Shown here piece by piece: positions 35,158 to 43,977 of a DNA stretch of 64,000 bases. Each line of letters opens with the position of its first letter. Within the stretch, counting starts at the first letter, position 1. The position numbers and the translations under genes are program-made. A model generated the notes under the pieces. It saw only the letters and a list, made by a program, of their open reading frames with translations. It had not been told where the DNA came from and did no database searches. The DNA is from DASYLJ01 sp964432595 (GTDB lineage Bacteria > Desulfobacterota > Binatia > DP-6), in contig CAYSOF010000019.1 in assembly GCA_964432595.1 (NCBI GenBank), forward strand, positions 65,579-129,578, in the 5' to 3' direction.

Positions 35158-35603
35158 CCGACGACGGCCTTCGCGCGCTGCGCGATCGGGCGGCCATCCA
35201 GGATCTGGTCACGCGCTACTTCCTGGCGTGCGATCGCCGCGACTTCGACACGGTCGCCGCCTGCTTCACCGACGACGCCGTGCTCGACTACGGCGTCTTC
35301 CGGGGCGATCGCGATCACGTCGTCGACTGCATCCGCCGCGGCCTCTCGTTCTTCATCCACACGATGCACTTCGGCGGCAACGTCCTCGTCACGCTCGACG
35401 GCGTCGACGCCGCGCGCTGTGAGAGCTACGCCGTCTGCTACCACCGCGTGGCGTCGGGCGACGGCTTCGTCGACCGCGTCTGCGCCCTGCACTACCGCGA
35501 CGCGCTCGTCCGTCGCGACGACGCGTGGCGCATCCAGCGGCGCGACGTCACGTTCGTCTGGGAGCGCCTCGACGCGGTGACGCTGCCGCCCGCGCCGCGT
35601 TAG
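35154..35603 (+). CDS. SnoaL/NTF2-like protein
   Basis: This 149-residue cone-shaped NTF2-like fold has the helix RAAIQDLVTRYFLACDRRDFDTVAACFTDDAVLDYG, typical of SnoaL-like and ring-hydroxylating-dioxygenase-beta-like proteins, and a His-containing strand, IHTMHFGGNVLV. Such proteins can be hydratases, isomerases, dehydratases or ligand carriers. The start overlaps the stop of the AttH-like gene. Confidence 0.82.
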   Translation: MTDDGLRALRDRAAIQDLVTRYFLACDRRDFDTVAACFTDDAVLDYGVFRGDRDHVVDCIRRGLSFFIHTMHFGGNVLVTLDGVDAARCESYAVCYHRVASGDGFVDRVCALHYRDALVRRDDAWRIQRRDVTFVWERLDAVTLPPAPR

Positions 35604-35618
35604 GAAGGCGATGACGCC

Positions 35619-36701
35619 ATGACCGTCCGCTTCCCCGAGCTCGGCTTCTACACCCTTCCCGGCCGCGTGGCCGACCCGCGGCCGCTGTTCGACGAGGTCC
35701 GACAGGGCGAAGCCGTCGGCCTCGGCTCGGCCTGGATATCCGAACGGCACGACGTGAAGGAAGCCGCGACGCTGTCCGGCGCCGCCGGCGCGATCACGAG
35801 CGAGCTGGCCGTCGCCGTCGGCGTCACCAACCCGAACACGCGGCACCTCATGATGACCGCGGCGGTCGGCTCGACGATGAGCGGCCTCACCGGCGGGCGC
35901 TTCGCCCTGGGGCTCGGCCGCGGCTTCGACATGCGCTCCGACGTCTGGGGCATCCCGCGGGTGACGATCCCCATGCTCGAGGATACCGCCGGGCTGCTCC
36001 GCCGCCTGTGGGCCGGCGAGAAGGTGATGGGTCACGACGGCCCAGCCGGCCGCTTCGCATACCTGAGCCTCGATCACGTCGTCGCCGCGCCGCCGCCGTT
36101 GGTCCTCGCGGCGCTCGGGCCACGCACGCAACGCCTGGGCGGCCGCGCGTTCGACGGCGTGCTGCTCCATTCGCACTGGACCGATCAGGCCGTCGCCGAC
36201 TGCGTCGCCCGCGTTCGCACGAGCGCCGAGAAGGCCGACCGCGATCCGTCGCGCGTGCAGGTGTGGTCGTGCCTCGTGACCGCGTGCGACCTGCCGGAGT
36301 CCGTCGAGCTGCGGCACGTCGTGCGCCGCATGACGACGTACATGCAGATTCCCGGCTACGGCGAGCTGATCGTCGACGCCAACGGCTGGGATCGTGCCGT
36401 CCTCGATCGGCTGCGCGCGCACCCGCTGCTCGAAGGACGCTTCGCCGACGCGACCGAGTTCACGCTCGACGAGCTGCGCCAGCTGCGCGACGTCTATCCG
36501 CCGGAGTGGCTGACGACGAGCAACGCCGTCGGCTCCGCGGCGCACTGCGCACGACGCATCTGCGACCAGTTCGACGCGGGCGCCGCCGGCGTCGTCCTGC
36601 ACGCGAGCTCACCGCAGGAGATGCAGGCGCTGCTCGACGCGTACGCCGCCGTCCGGCCGGCGGCCCGTTTCACGGGCCGTTCGCCGGTCCCCGGACGCTA
36701 G
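35619..36701 (+). CDS. Luciferase-like (LLM) F420-dependent oxidoreductase
   Basis: This 360-residue LLM-family TIM barrel has the sequence marks LGFYTLPGRVADPRP, LGSAWISERHDVKEAATL, VAVGVTNPNTRHLMMTAA and GRFALGLGRGFDMRSD. These resemble a TIGR03857-like F420 branch best known in mycobacteria. It is probably an F420-dependent dehydrogenase or reductase of an unknown hydrophobic substrate. It is the last gene of the SDR-led operon. Its stop overlaps the convergent ferritin-like gene by 4 bases. Confidence 0.86.
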   Translation: MTVRFPELGFYTLPGRVADPRPLFDEVRQGEAVGLGSAWISERHDVKEAATLSGAAGAITSELAVAVGVTNPNTRHLMMTAAVGSTMSGLTGGRFALGLGRGFDMRSDVWGIPRVTIPMLEDTAGLLRRLWAGEKVMGHDGPAGRFAYLSLDHVVAAPPPLVLAALGPRTQRLGGRAFDGVLLHSHWTDQAVADCVARVRTSAEKADRDPSRVQVWSCLVTACDLPESVELRHVVRRMTTYMQIPGYGELIVDANGWDRAVLDRLRAHPLLEGRFADATEFTLDELRQLRDVYPPEWLTTSNAVGSAAHCARRICDQFDAGAAGVVLHASSPQEMQALLDAYAAVRPAARFTGRSPVPGR

Positions 36702-37180
36702 GCAGGCTTGCCGTCCAGAATGGCGATCACCTGCGTGACGCGCTCGCCGTGCACCGTCTCCTCGCGGCCGTTCAGCCGCAGGAGACGCTGCACCTCCGGA
36801 TCGGCTTCGCGGTCCGCCCAGCGCTGATAGCCGGCGTCGCCGTCGATCTCGCCCTGCACGATCTGCGGGAGCAGCGCGACCGGAATCTCGTCGGGCAGCG
36901 GGATCGGGTAGCGGGCATCGTCCTCGGCGGTCGGCTCGTACGGCCGGCCGAGCTTCACGCCGAGCGCCCGGCGTACGCGCTCCGCGTGTCCGCGCTCCTC
37001 GCGGGCGTTCCGGCGTAGCAGAGCCGCCGCGCGCGGGTCGCCGATACGGTCGGCGATCAGGTTGTAGAAGTCCTCGCCGCTCCGCTCCACACGGTAGAGG
37101 AGCCGCATGCCGTCGACGTCGAGCGTCTCCAGTCCTGCCAGCATCGTGACGGCCGAGAAGAAGTTCGTATCCTCGCTCAT
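36698..37180 (-). CDS. Ferritin-like (rubrerythrin-type) domain protein
   Basis: This 160-residue helical protein has two copies of the diiron motif ExxH: EERGHAERV near residue 60 and EETVHGERV near 140. Preceding helices carry the paired Glu residues (RVERSGEDFYNLIADRI and LPQIVQGEIDGDAGYQRW), giving a four-helix diiron site. It lacks the rubredoxin-like tail of full rubrerythrins. It may reduce peroxide or be a diiron oxidase. It overlaps the tetR stop by 4 bases, so both are controlled by the tandem operator upstream. Confidence 0.82.
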   Translation of the reverse strand: MSEDTNFFSAVTMLAGLETLDVDGMRLLYRVERSGEDFYNLIADRIGDPRAAALLRRNAREERGHAERVRRALGVKLGRPYEPTAEDDARYPIPLPDEIPVALLPQIVQGEIDGDAGYQRWADREADPEVQRLLRLNGREETVHGERVTQVIAILDGKPA

Positions 37181-37779
37181 GGGTCCTCCGTGGCCCGCAG
37201 GCCGTTCAGCAACGTGTCGAGCTCGGCGGTGACGCCGGGCAGCTCCGCGTCCGGATCGTCCGTGCGCGCCAGCAGCATCGCCGCCTCGGTCACCGCCGCC
37301 ATCACGAGGTGCGCCAGGATACGGGCCGAGCCCGGACGTACCTGTCCTGCGGCCATGCCCTGCGCGATGCCCGCTTCGATCGACGCCAGCCCATTGCGCG
37401 CGTCCACTTCGCGCCAGCGCTCCCAGCCGAGCACGGCCGGCGCGTCGAGCAGGACGATGCGCTGCACCGACGGCGCGAGGCAGCCGCGCAGGAAGCCGTG
37501 GCACCCGTTGCGCAGGCGATCCCATGGGGTCCGCCCCCCGGCCGCGGCGGCCATGGTCATGTCCAGCAGCCGCCGGTCCTCCGCTTCGAAGACGGCCTCG
37601 AACAGCGCGCGCTTGTCCGGGAAGTGATGGTAGAGCGCGCCCTTCGTCACCCGCGCCCGCTGCACGATGTCGTCGAGGCTGGTCGCGGCATAGCCCTTCG
37701 TCGCGAAGAGGCGCGTGGCCCGCGCGATGAGGCGGCTGCGGGTGGCGTCGGCGCGGGCGTCTCGGGCGGCGGTGGGCAT
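37177..37779 (-). CDS. TetR family transcriptional regulator (autoregulated)
   Basis: This 200-residue TetR-type repressor has the helix-turn-helix at residues 15-60: RSRLIARATRLFATKGYAATSLDDIVQRARVTKGALYHHFPDKRALFEAVFEA. The C-terminal ligand-binding domain has an AcrR/FadR-like layout (APAVLGWERWREVDARNGLASIEAGI). A tandem palindrome lies directly upstream within its promoter, indicating autorepression. It is coupled to the ferritin-like gene, so the ligand may relate to oxidative or xenobiotic stress; this is inference. Confidence 0.88.
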   Translation of the reverse strand: MPTAARDARADATRSRLIARATRLFATKGYAATSLDDIVQRARVTKGALYHHFPDKRALFEAVFEAEDRRLLDMTMAAAAGGRTPWDRLRNGCHGFLRGCLAPSVQRIVLLDAPAVLGWERWREVDARNGLASIEAGIAQGMAAGQVRPGSARILAHLVMAAVTEAAMLLARTDDPDAELPGVTAELDTLLNGLRATEDP

Positions 37780-37784
37780 GTCGG

Positions 37785-37824
37785 ATACCGACGGTATGTA
37801 TTTCACATACCGACGGTATGTCAA
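37785..37824 (-). promoter_or_regulatory. Tandem TetR operator overlapping the tetR promoter
   Basis: Two copies of the palindrome ATACCG-A-CGGTAT lie at 37785-37797 and 37807-37819, with centres 22 bases apart, about two helical turns. On the minus strand, TTGACA (37824-37819) and ATACAT (37801-37796), 17 bases apart, form the tetR promoter. One operator copy lies in the spacer and the other starts just after the -10 box, so bound repressor would cover the polymerase site. Confidence 0.8.
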
Positions 37825-37835
37825 CGTTGCCCTCG

Positions 37836-40685
37836 TCAGGACGGGCGGACTCGACCCCGTGCCCGTTCGAACCGTTCGGCCAATTCGCGTGCGGCGTCGT
37901 CGAGCGCCGGGCCGAGCCGGGCCCAGCTCGCGACCAGCCGCGAGCCGTCGGCCGGGCCGTCCTCGCGCTTCACCGGCTCGGGCGCGGTCGTTCCCCCGCG
38001 TTTGCCGCCGCCTTTGCTCCCGCCCTTGCCACTGCTCTGGCCGACGATCGTGTTGCTCGCGAGCCGATCGCGCAGCGCCATCGCCATCTCCTGGAGGGAC
38101 AGCGCCTTCGGCGCCTCGGGAGCGCTCGGTACGAGCGCTTCCATCTTGGCGCAGAGCGTCTCGCGGCGGGCGCGGGTCGTCGCGGGATCGAGACGCGTCC
38201 CCGTCATGCTCGACGGGCGCGCGCCGGCGATGCGTTCCACGAGGCCCTCCAGGCGCTCGCGCACCGGCCGGGCCGCGTCCAGCATGACGACGTCGAGCTT
38301 GAGCCACTCGGCCCACGCGCCGTCCACGGTCTGCCCGATCTGCGCCTCGTCGGGTGCCTCGGCAACCTCGGGATCGAGCGCGGCGGCCAACGTCTCCAGC
38401 TGCGCGCACAGGGCGTCGGCCTTGCCGAGCAGGTCGTCGCGCTCGAGCTCGTCCCGACGCTTGCTCCGGTCGAAGAAGCGGTCGCACGCCGACCGGAAGC
38501 GGTTCCACAGCTGGTCGGCCTTGTCGCGCGGCGGCGGCCCCGTGCGCTTCCACTCCGCCTGCAGCTGCTTCAGCGCCTCGGCGGTCTCGTCCCAGGCGCG
38601 GGAGTCGGCGAGCGCCTCGGCCTTCTCGCACAACGCGATCTTGCGCGCCGCGTTCTCGCTCCGCTCGGCGTCGATGCGGCCGAAGTGCTCCTTGCGACGT
38701 GCGAAGAAGCGGTCGCAGGGCTCGCGGAACTGACGCCACAGCGCACCCGAGTGTCGCGGGGGCACCGGACCGATCGCCTTCCACTCCGCCTGCAGCCGGC
38801 GCACGAGATCGGCCGTCGCGTTCCAGTCGGTCGACTCGCCGACGCCGGCGGTCTGCGCGACGAGCGCCTGCTTCTTCGCGAGGTTCTCGGCCATGTAGGC
38901 GTCGCAGCGACGGCGCAGCTGCTCCCGCGCGGTGCGGAACCGCTCCCAGAGCGCCTGCGACTTGTCGGGACTCGCCGTCGCGATCGCGGCCCACTCGTCC
39001 TGCAGCCCCGCGAGCTGACGCGTCGCCTCGGCGAGATCCTCCGTGGCGATCAGGTCCTCCACCCGCGCGATCAGCTCCTCCTGCGCGCCGGCGTTCGCCC
39101 AGCGCCGCCATTCCTCGGTCTCCTGATCCTGCGTCGCGCGGCGCGCGAGGGCGTCGCGGGCGGCCGTGAGGCGCTGCGTCCAGTCACCGCGCCGCTCGGT
39201 CGGCGGCAACGGGCCGAGGTCGCGAATCGTCTGCTCCGCCACCTGCAGCTCGCGCCGCGCGGTCGCCGGCCGGAGCCGCTCCCCGGTCGCGAGCACCTCG
39301 AGACGCGTGCAGAGCGCGCCGAGGCGGGTCAGGTTCTCGCGCTCGAGCTCGCTACGCTGCGCCGCCGCCTCGTCCCGCCGTCGCGCGAGCGTCTCCGCGG
39401 CCGCGGCGTACCGCGCCTCCAGGGCGTCGATGCCATCGACCGAGCCGCGTGCGTCCGCGTGGGTGGCCCACCGTCGTTCCACCGCGCGCCACGCTTTCGT
39501 CGCCGGTGGACCGCCGGCAGTGGCCAGCGCTTCCGCCGTCTGCACGATGCCTTCGAGCTGCTCCTGGAGCGACGACTGCTCGGTCCAGCGCTGGTGCCGC
39601 TCGACGCACGCGTCGCCGGCCGCGCGGAACCGGCGCGCCAGCGCTGCGACGTCGGCGTCGGGGAGCGGTGCCAGCGTCTTCCACTCGTCGCGTGCGGCCG
39701 CGAGCGCGTCGAGCGCGCCGTCGCCCTCGAGCGCCTCGACCCGCGCGCACAGCGCCGCACGTGCCTCCAAGCCATGGGCCAGCGCCTCGCGCGCGTGGTC
39801 GGCCTCGGCGTGGCGCCGCGCGAGGCTGTCGGCCCGCTCGAGGACGGCGCGACACGCCAGCTCGAAGCGCTCGGTGACCTCCGGTCGGGGCTCACCCTCA
39901 CGGCTCAGCGCCTGCCACTCGGCCTGGGCGTCCCGCGCCTCCGACGCGGCCCGTGCGACGTCGGAGCTCTTCCGCAGCCCCTCGACGATCGTACAGAGCG
40001 CGAGCTGCCGACCACGCACGTCACGCCCGCTCGACGTCGACGGCCGCTCCTCGGCCGGCAGCAGCGCCTGCGCGCGCTGGCGCGCCGCCTTCGACGCCGT
40101 CCGGGTGTCGGCGATCGCGCGCAGCACCTCGACGTCGCTGATGCGCTCGACGGCGAGCACCGTCACGTCGGCCGGGCCGTCGCCGACCGCGATCGCGCGC
40201 AGCACGGCGACGTCGGCGATGCGCTCGAGTGCGGCGCACTGAATCGCGGGATCGCCCGCCCCCCGCACGACGTCCCGCAGCGCGCGATCGCCGGACACGC
40301 GGGCCAGTGCCGCGCGGCGAACCGCCTCGTGCGTCGCGGCGATCGCCACCTGCGCGAGGGCACGCTCGTCCTGCAGCGCGCCGAGGGCTGCCTCGCACCG
40401 ATCGGCGGCGGCGTCCGACGTCGCGAGGCGCACGCGGACGTCGCGCGCACATTCGGCGGCCAGCTCGCGCAACGCGGGATCGGCGTCGCCGGCGGCCACG
40501 CGGTCGAGCGCGGCGGCGTCCTCGACCTTCTTGATCGCGAGGCGACGGACGCGGGCGTCCGGGTCGCTGTCCGCGATGGTGACGAGTCGTTCCTGGTCGC
40601 CGGCCTCCATCTCGCGCACGGCGGCGGCGCGGACGTCGGGATCGGCATGGCGCCATCGCGGGCGAAGACGATCGAGGAGATCCAT
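37836..40685 (-). CDS. DUF349 and HEAT-repeat coiled-coil protein
   Basis: This 949-residue cytoplasmic protein starts with HEAT-like repeats (about residues 1-210; ADPDVRAAAVREMEAG, SDPDARVRRLAIKKVED). Several DUF349 units follow (about 230-860), recognised by repeated LQAEWKAIGPVPPRHSGALWRQFREPCDRFF-type blocks. Coiled coil dominates. DUF349 proteins are found in many bacteria with poorly defined roles. Gly/Lys-rich low-complexity sequence (GKGGSKGGGKRGG) near residue 895 separates a final helical tail. No clear operon partner is present. Confidence 0.86.
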   Translation of the reverse strand: MDLLDRLRPRWRHADPDVRAAAVREMEAGDQERLVTIADSDPDARVRRLAIKKVEDAAALDRVAAGDADPALRELAAECARDVRVRLATSDAAADRCEAALGALQDERALAQVAIAATHEAVRRAALARVSGDRALRDVVRGAGDPAIQCAALERIADVAVLRAIAVGDGPADVTVLAVERISDVEVLRAIADTRTASKAARQRAQALLPAEERPSTSSGRDVRGRQLALCTIVEGLRKSSDVARAASEARDAQAEWQALSREGEPRPEVTERFELACRAVLERADSLARRHAEADHAREALAHGLEARAALCARVEALEGDGALDALAAARDEWKTLAPLPDADVAALARRFRAAGDACVERHQRWTEQSSLQEQLEGIVQTAEALATAGGPPATKAWRAVERRWATHADARGSVDGIDALEARYAAAAETLARRRDEAAAQRSELERENLTRLGALCTRLEVLATGERLRPATARRELQVAEQTIRDLGPLPPTERRGDWTQRLTAARDALARRATQDQETEEWRRWANAGAQEELIARVEDLIATEDLAEATRQLAGLQDEWAAIATASPDKSQALWERFRTAREQLRRRCDAYMAENLAKKQALVAQTAGVGESTDWNATADLVRRLQAEWKAIGPVPPRHSGALWRQFREPCDRFFARRKEHFGRIDAERSENAARKIALCEKAEALADSRAWDETAEALKQLQAEWKRTGPPPRDKADQLWNRFRSACDRFFDRSKRRDELERDDLLGKADALCAQLETLAAALDPEVAEAPDEAQIGQTVDGAWAEWLKLDVVMLDAARPVRERLEGLVERIAGARPSSMTGTRLDPATTRARRETLCAKMEALVPSAPEAPKALSLQEMAMALRDRLASNTIVGQSSGKGGSKGGGKRGGTTAPEPVKREDGPADGSRLVASWARLGPALDDAARELAERFERARGRVRPS

Positions 40686-40724
40686 GGGCTGGAAGTGACC
40701 GCTAGCCAAGCCCCGTGCCCGCGG

Positions 40725-41609
40725 TCAAGCGCGCGGGTCGTCGGGGCTGTTCAGGAGCTGCAGGTGCTCGGTGACGACGGCGTGCACGGCGGCCTCGACC
40801 GGCGCGAGAACCTTGTACGGCGCCACCTCGTCCGGATGCGCCGCGAGGACCGCCTCGAGCCCGCGGCGCCAGGCCAGGCGCAGCTCCGTGTTCACGTGGA
40901 CGATCGTGACGCCGGCGCGCACGGCGCGACGGAGGTCGGCGGGATGCGTCCCCGACGCCCCGTGCAGCGTCAGGTACGTGCGGGTCGCGTCCTTGATGTC
41001 GGCGATCCGCTGCAGATCGAGACGCTTCTGCACGCGTCCCTGCACCATCGTGCGAAGCAGGCCGTGCATCGTCCCCACCGAGGGGGCGAGCACGTCGACA
41101 CCCGTCGCCTCGACGTATTGGCGCGCCTCGTCCACCGTCGTGAGGCCGTACCCCTCGGGCGGCGCGGCGTCGTGGATGGCGGACGAGGCGCCGATGAAGC
41201 CGATCTCGCCCTCGACGACGATGTCGGGCGCGATCGAACGCAGCGCCGTCACCGCCTGGCGCGTGCGCGCGACGTTGGCGTCGCAGTCGGCCTCGGAGGC
41301 GTCGAACACCACGGCGTCGAACCCGGCCCGCGCCGCACGCTCGGCGGCGGCGAGCGTATGGGTGTGGTCGGCGTCGAGAAAGATCGGCGGTCCGCCCTCG
41401 TCGCGATACGCGCGGACCAGCGCGGCGATCTGCTCGACGCCGATGAAGTCCCGCTCGCCCTCCGAGACGCCGATGATCACCGGAACGTCGAGCGCACGGG
41501 CGGCCCGGACGATCGCCTTCACGGCGACCAGTTCCGAGACGTTGAAGTGCCCCAAGGCGACGCGCGCACGATCCGCCGCCGCCAACGCCGTTCGCAGCCG
41601 AGCGCTCAT
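40725..41609 (-). CDS. Class II fructose-bisphosphate aldolase-family protein
   Basis: This 294-residue TIM barrel resembles ketose-bisphosphate aldolase class II enzymes: GHFNVSELVAVKAIVRAA, FLDADHTHT (metal ligands), VEGEIGFIG, and HGASGTHPADLRRAV, followed by VHVNTELRLAWRRGLE. Zinc ligands and the phosphate-binding Gly/Asn residues are in place. Its sequence is diverged from typical FbaA, so it may act on another sugar phosphate, such as tagatose- or ketose-type substrates. It is a lone gene between the DUF349 gene and the P450 promoter. Confidence 0.84.
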   Translation of the reverse strand: MSARLRTALAAADRARVALGHFNVSELVAVKAIVRAARALDVPVIIGVSEGERDFIGVEQIAALVRAYRDEGGPPIFLDADHTHTLAAAERAARAGFDAVVFDASEADCDANVARTRQAVTALRSIAPDIVVEGEIGFIGASSAIHDAAPPEGYGLTTVDEARQYVEATGVDVLAPSVGTMHGLLRTMVQGRVQKRLDLQRIADIKDATRTYLTLHGASGTHPADLRRAVRAGVTIVHVNTELRLAWRRGLEAVLAAHPDEVAPYKVLAPVEAAVHAVVTEHLQLLNSPDDPRA

Positions 41610-41774
41610 GTCCCGCTTCACTGCGAACCGTACTCGCCGGCGAGCGCGTCGTCCAGGCGGGTTTACGCTATGGCTCCTCGTCGCACGCGGGCGGCTCGCC
41701 CTGGCCGATCTTCGACTCGCACTGCCCCGGTCCCTTGCAGCGCTTGTCGAACGCCGGCGCAGCTGTGTTCGACC

Positions 41775-41804
41775 TTGACAAACGAACGTTTGTTCTCGTA
41801 ACTG
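41775..41804 (+). promoter_or_regulatory. Promoter with palindromic operator for the P450 gene
   Basis: TTGACA (41775-41780) and a TAACTG-like -10 box (41799-41804) enclose ACAAACGAACGTTTGT (41778-41793), which has perfect 7-base arms. The ATG is 36 bases after the first -35 base, so the mRNA should be leaderless. The same operator type occurs at 11660, 24711 and 45161. Confidence 0.75.
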
Positions 41805-41810
41805 ACGCTC

Positions 41811-43052
41811 ATGACGGTGCCGGCGTCGATCGACCTGTACGACCAGGGTTCCTACGAGCGACAGGGGCCGCCGCACGACGGATTCCGCCGTCTCCGCGCC
41901 GAAGATCCGGTGCACTGGCACGACATGCCGGGCGACACCGGCTTCTGGGCGATCACGCGCTACAAAGACGTCTTCACCGTCTCGCTCGACCAGAAGACGT
42001 TCTCCTCGCAGAAGGGCGGCGTCATCCTCCGCACCTGGAAGCCCGAGGAGTTCGAGGCGCAGAAGAACATGCTGATCAACCTCGACCCGCCGGAGCACAC
42101 GAAGTACCGCCGGCTCGTCAGCATGGGTTTCGCGAGCAAGATCATCCGTCATCTCGAGCCGCACATCCGCGACATCGCCAACGAGCTCATCGACAACGTC
42201 GCGGCGGACGGCGCATGCGACTTCGTCGCGTCCATCTCCGCCGAGCTGCCGCTGCGGGTGATCGTCGAGCTGATCGGTGTTCCGCTCGAGGACCGCCACA
42301 AGGTGCTCGACTGGAGCAACAAGATGATCGGCTTCGACGATCCCGAGTACCAGACGCAGCCGGACAACATGGTCGGCGCGATGGCCGCCGCCGAGCTGTT
42401 CATGTACGCGAACAGCCTCGCCGAGGAGCGGCTCCGCGAGCCGAAGGACGACGTCGTCAGCGTGCTGATGAAGGCCGAGGTCGACGGCAGCAGCCTGTCG
42501 ATGGCCGAGTTCAATGCGTTCTTCCTGCTGCTGGTCGTCGCCGGCAACGAGACGACCCGCAACCTGATCTCCGGCGGCATGCTGGCGCTCATGCAGCACC
42601 CCGAGCAGCGCGCGCGACTGCTGGCCGATCCGTCGCTGCTCGACAGCGCCGTCGAGGAGATGTTGCGCTGGGTGACGCCGGTGAATCAGTTCCGGCGGAC
42701 CGCCACGCGCGACGTCGAGCTCGGCGGCAAGCAGATCCGCGAAGGCGACAAGCTCGTGCTGTTCTACGCGTCCGCCAATCGCGACGAGGCGGTCTTCGAG
42801 AACCCCGACCGGTTCGACGTCGGCCGCACGCCGAACGAGCACCTGGCGTTCGGCATCGGCCCGCACTTCTGCCTCGGTGCGAACCTGGCACGGCTCGAGA
42901 TCAAGGTGATGTTCCAGGAGCTGCTGCGCCGCCTGCCCGACATCGAGCTGGCCGGGCCCGTCGAGCGCCTGCGGTCGAACTTCATCAACGGCATCAAGCG
43001 GATGCCGGTGCGGTTCACGCCCGAGCGCCAGCGCCGCGCGAACGCCGTTTAG
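41811..43052 (+). CDS. Cytochrome P450, CYP124/CYP125-like
   Basis: This 413-residue soluble P450 has the I-helix AGNETTRN, the ExxR motif in EEMLRW, and the heme loop FGIGPHFCLGANLARLE with the Cys thiolate near residue 354. The C-terminal FINGIKRMPVRFTP segment and the overall pattern recall bacterial P450s that oxidise methyl-branched lipids, terpenoids or cholesterol side chains. It probably introduces a terminal hydroxyl or acid that the nearby acyl-CoA ligase can activate; the substrate is inference. No ferredoxin gene is nearby. Confidence 0.93.
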   Translation: MTVPASIDLYDQGSYERQGPPHDGFRRLRAEDPVHWHDMPGDTGFWAITRYKDVFTVSLDQKTFSSQKGGVILRTWKPEEFEAQKNMLINLDPPEHTKYRRLVSMGFASKIIRHLEPHIRDIANELIDNVAADGACDFVASISAELPLRVIVELIGVPLEDRHKVLDWSNKMIGFDDPEYQTQPDNMVGAMAAAELFMYANSLAEERLREPKDDVVSVLMKAEVDGSSLSMAEFNAFFLLLVVAGNETTRNLISGGMLALMQHPEQRARLLADPSLLDSAVEEMLRWVTPVNQFRRTATRDVELGGKQIREGDKLVLFYASANRDEAVFENPDRFDVGRTPNEHLAFGIGPHFCLGANLARLEIKVMFQELLRRLPDIELAGPVERLRSNFINGIKRMPVRFTPERQRRANAV

Positions 43053-43072
43053 ACCAGCCCGCCAGAAGGGGC

Positions 43073-43100
43073 TTGTCGCACGACCTGCAGTCGGTAGGGT
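43073..43100 (+). promoter_or_regulatory. Leaderless-type promoter of the Cys-rich exported protein
   Basis: TTGTCG (43073-43078), 16 bases and TAGGGT (43095-43100) lie 36 bases upstream of the ATG, fitting the window-wide promoter form. Confidence 0.4.
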
Positions 43101-43108
43101 CGTGCATC

Positions 43109-43966
43109 ATGCGCATCCCACAGATCGGCGCCCTGCTTGCATTCGCAGTGACGTTGTCGGCGACGCGCGCCGCCGCCCAGGTATGCGGCGACGGCTTCGT
43201 CACCCCACCCGAGCTCTGCGACGACGGCAACCTGCTTCCCGGGGACGGCTGCTCCCCCGTGTGCCTTCCGGAGAATTCACCGCCGGTGTGCCTCGAGGCG
43301 ATCGCCACCCCCACCGACCTCTGGCCGCCAAACCACAAGCTGGTGCCCGTGGCGATCGACGGCATCGTCGATCCCGACGGCGATCCGGTGACGATCGTCG
43401 TCACGGACGTCGCGCAGGACGAACCGGTCGACGACGCGTCGTGCTCCGACGCGTTCGGCGTCGGCAGCGACACCGTCCGGCTACGCTCCGAGCGCGAGGG
43501 CTCCGGCGACGGCCGCGTCTATCACGTGGGCTTCATCGCGACGGACTCGTTCGGTGCGTCCTGCACGGGCACGGCCGAGGTCTGCGTCCGGCACGACAAC
43601 GGGAACGGCAGCACGTGCGTCGACGGCGGGCCGCTGTTCGCCTCGGTCGGCGATCCGGCGCTCTGCGACGACGGGCCGATCTGCGACATCGACGCGTGCC
43701 TTCCCGACGACGATCTCGCCGGCTGCGACGACGACCTGCCCCGTGCCGTCGTCCGCAAGATGAATCGCGCCCGTGCGGTGCTCGATCGCGCCGCCGGGAC
43801 GGCGCTTCCGGGACGGCGCGCGCGCCTCGGGCGTCGCGCGATGCATCTCCTGGAGCGGGCGGAGACGCGGGCCGGTCGCGTGCTCGATCCGGTGTGCGGC
43901 GACGTCGTGATCGGCACGCTCGACGCCGCGAGCGACTGCGTCGCGTGCGCGACGCAGTCGCCCTGA
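43109..43966 (+). CDS. Exported Cys-rich protein with a DUF4215-like repeat
   Basis: This 285-residue protein has a signal peptide (cleavage after ATRAAA) and one Cys-rich repeat, CGDGFVTPPELCDDGNLLPGDGCSPVC, of the kind found in DUF4215 surface proteins. A beta-sandwich-like domain (about residues 50-165) contains DGIVDPDGDPVTIVVTDVAQDEPV, as in cadherin/PKD-type folds. The C-terminal part is helical with spaced Cys. Such proteins are common in deltaproteobacterial and Binatota-like genomes. It is expected to be extracellular or on the outer surface, and its function is unknown. Confidence 0.78.
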   Translation: MRIPQIGALLAFAVTLSATRAAAQVCGDGFVTPPELCDDGNLLPGDGCSPVCLPENSPPVCLEAIATPTDLWPPNHKLVPVAIDGIVDPDGDPVTIVVTDVAQDEPVDDASCSDAFGVGSDTVRLRSEREGSGDGRVYHVGFIATDSFGASCTGTAEVCVRHDNGNGSTCVDGGPLFASVGDPALCDDGPICDIDACLPDDDLAGCDDDLPRAVVRKMNRARAVLDRAAGTALPGRRARLGRRAMHLLERAETRAGRVLDPVCGDVVIGTLDAASDCVACATQSP

Positions 43967-43977
43967 CGGACGGCCGC

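Noticed and set aside
37818..41801. A 1327-codon plus-strand open frame opposite the DUF349 gene
   Set aside because: The minus strand has the DUF349/HEAT repeats and the aldolase; the plus-strand translation is low-complexity.
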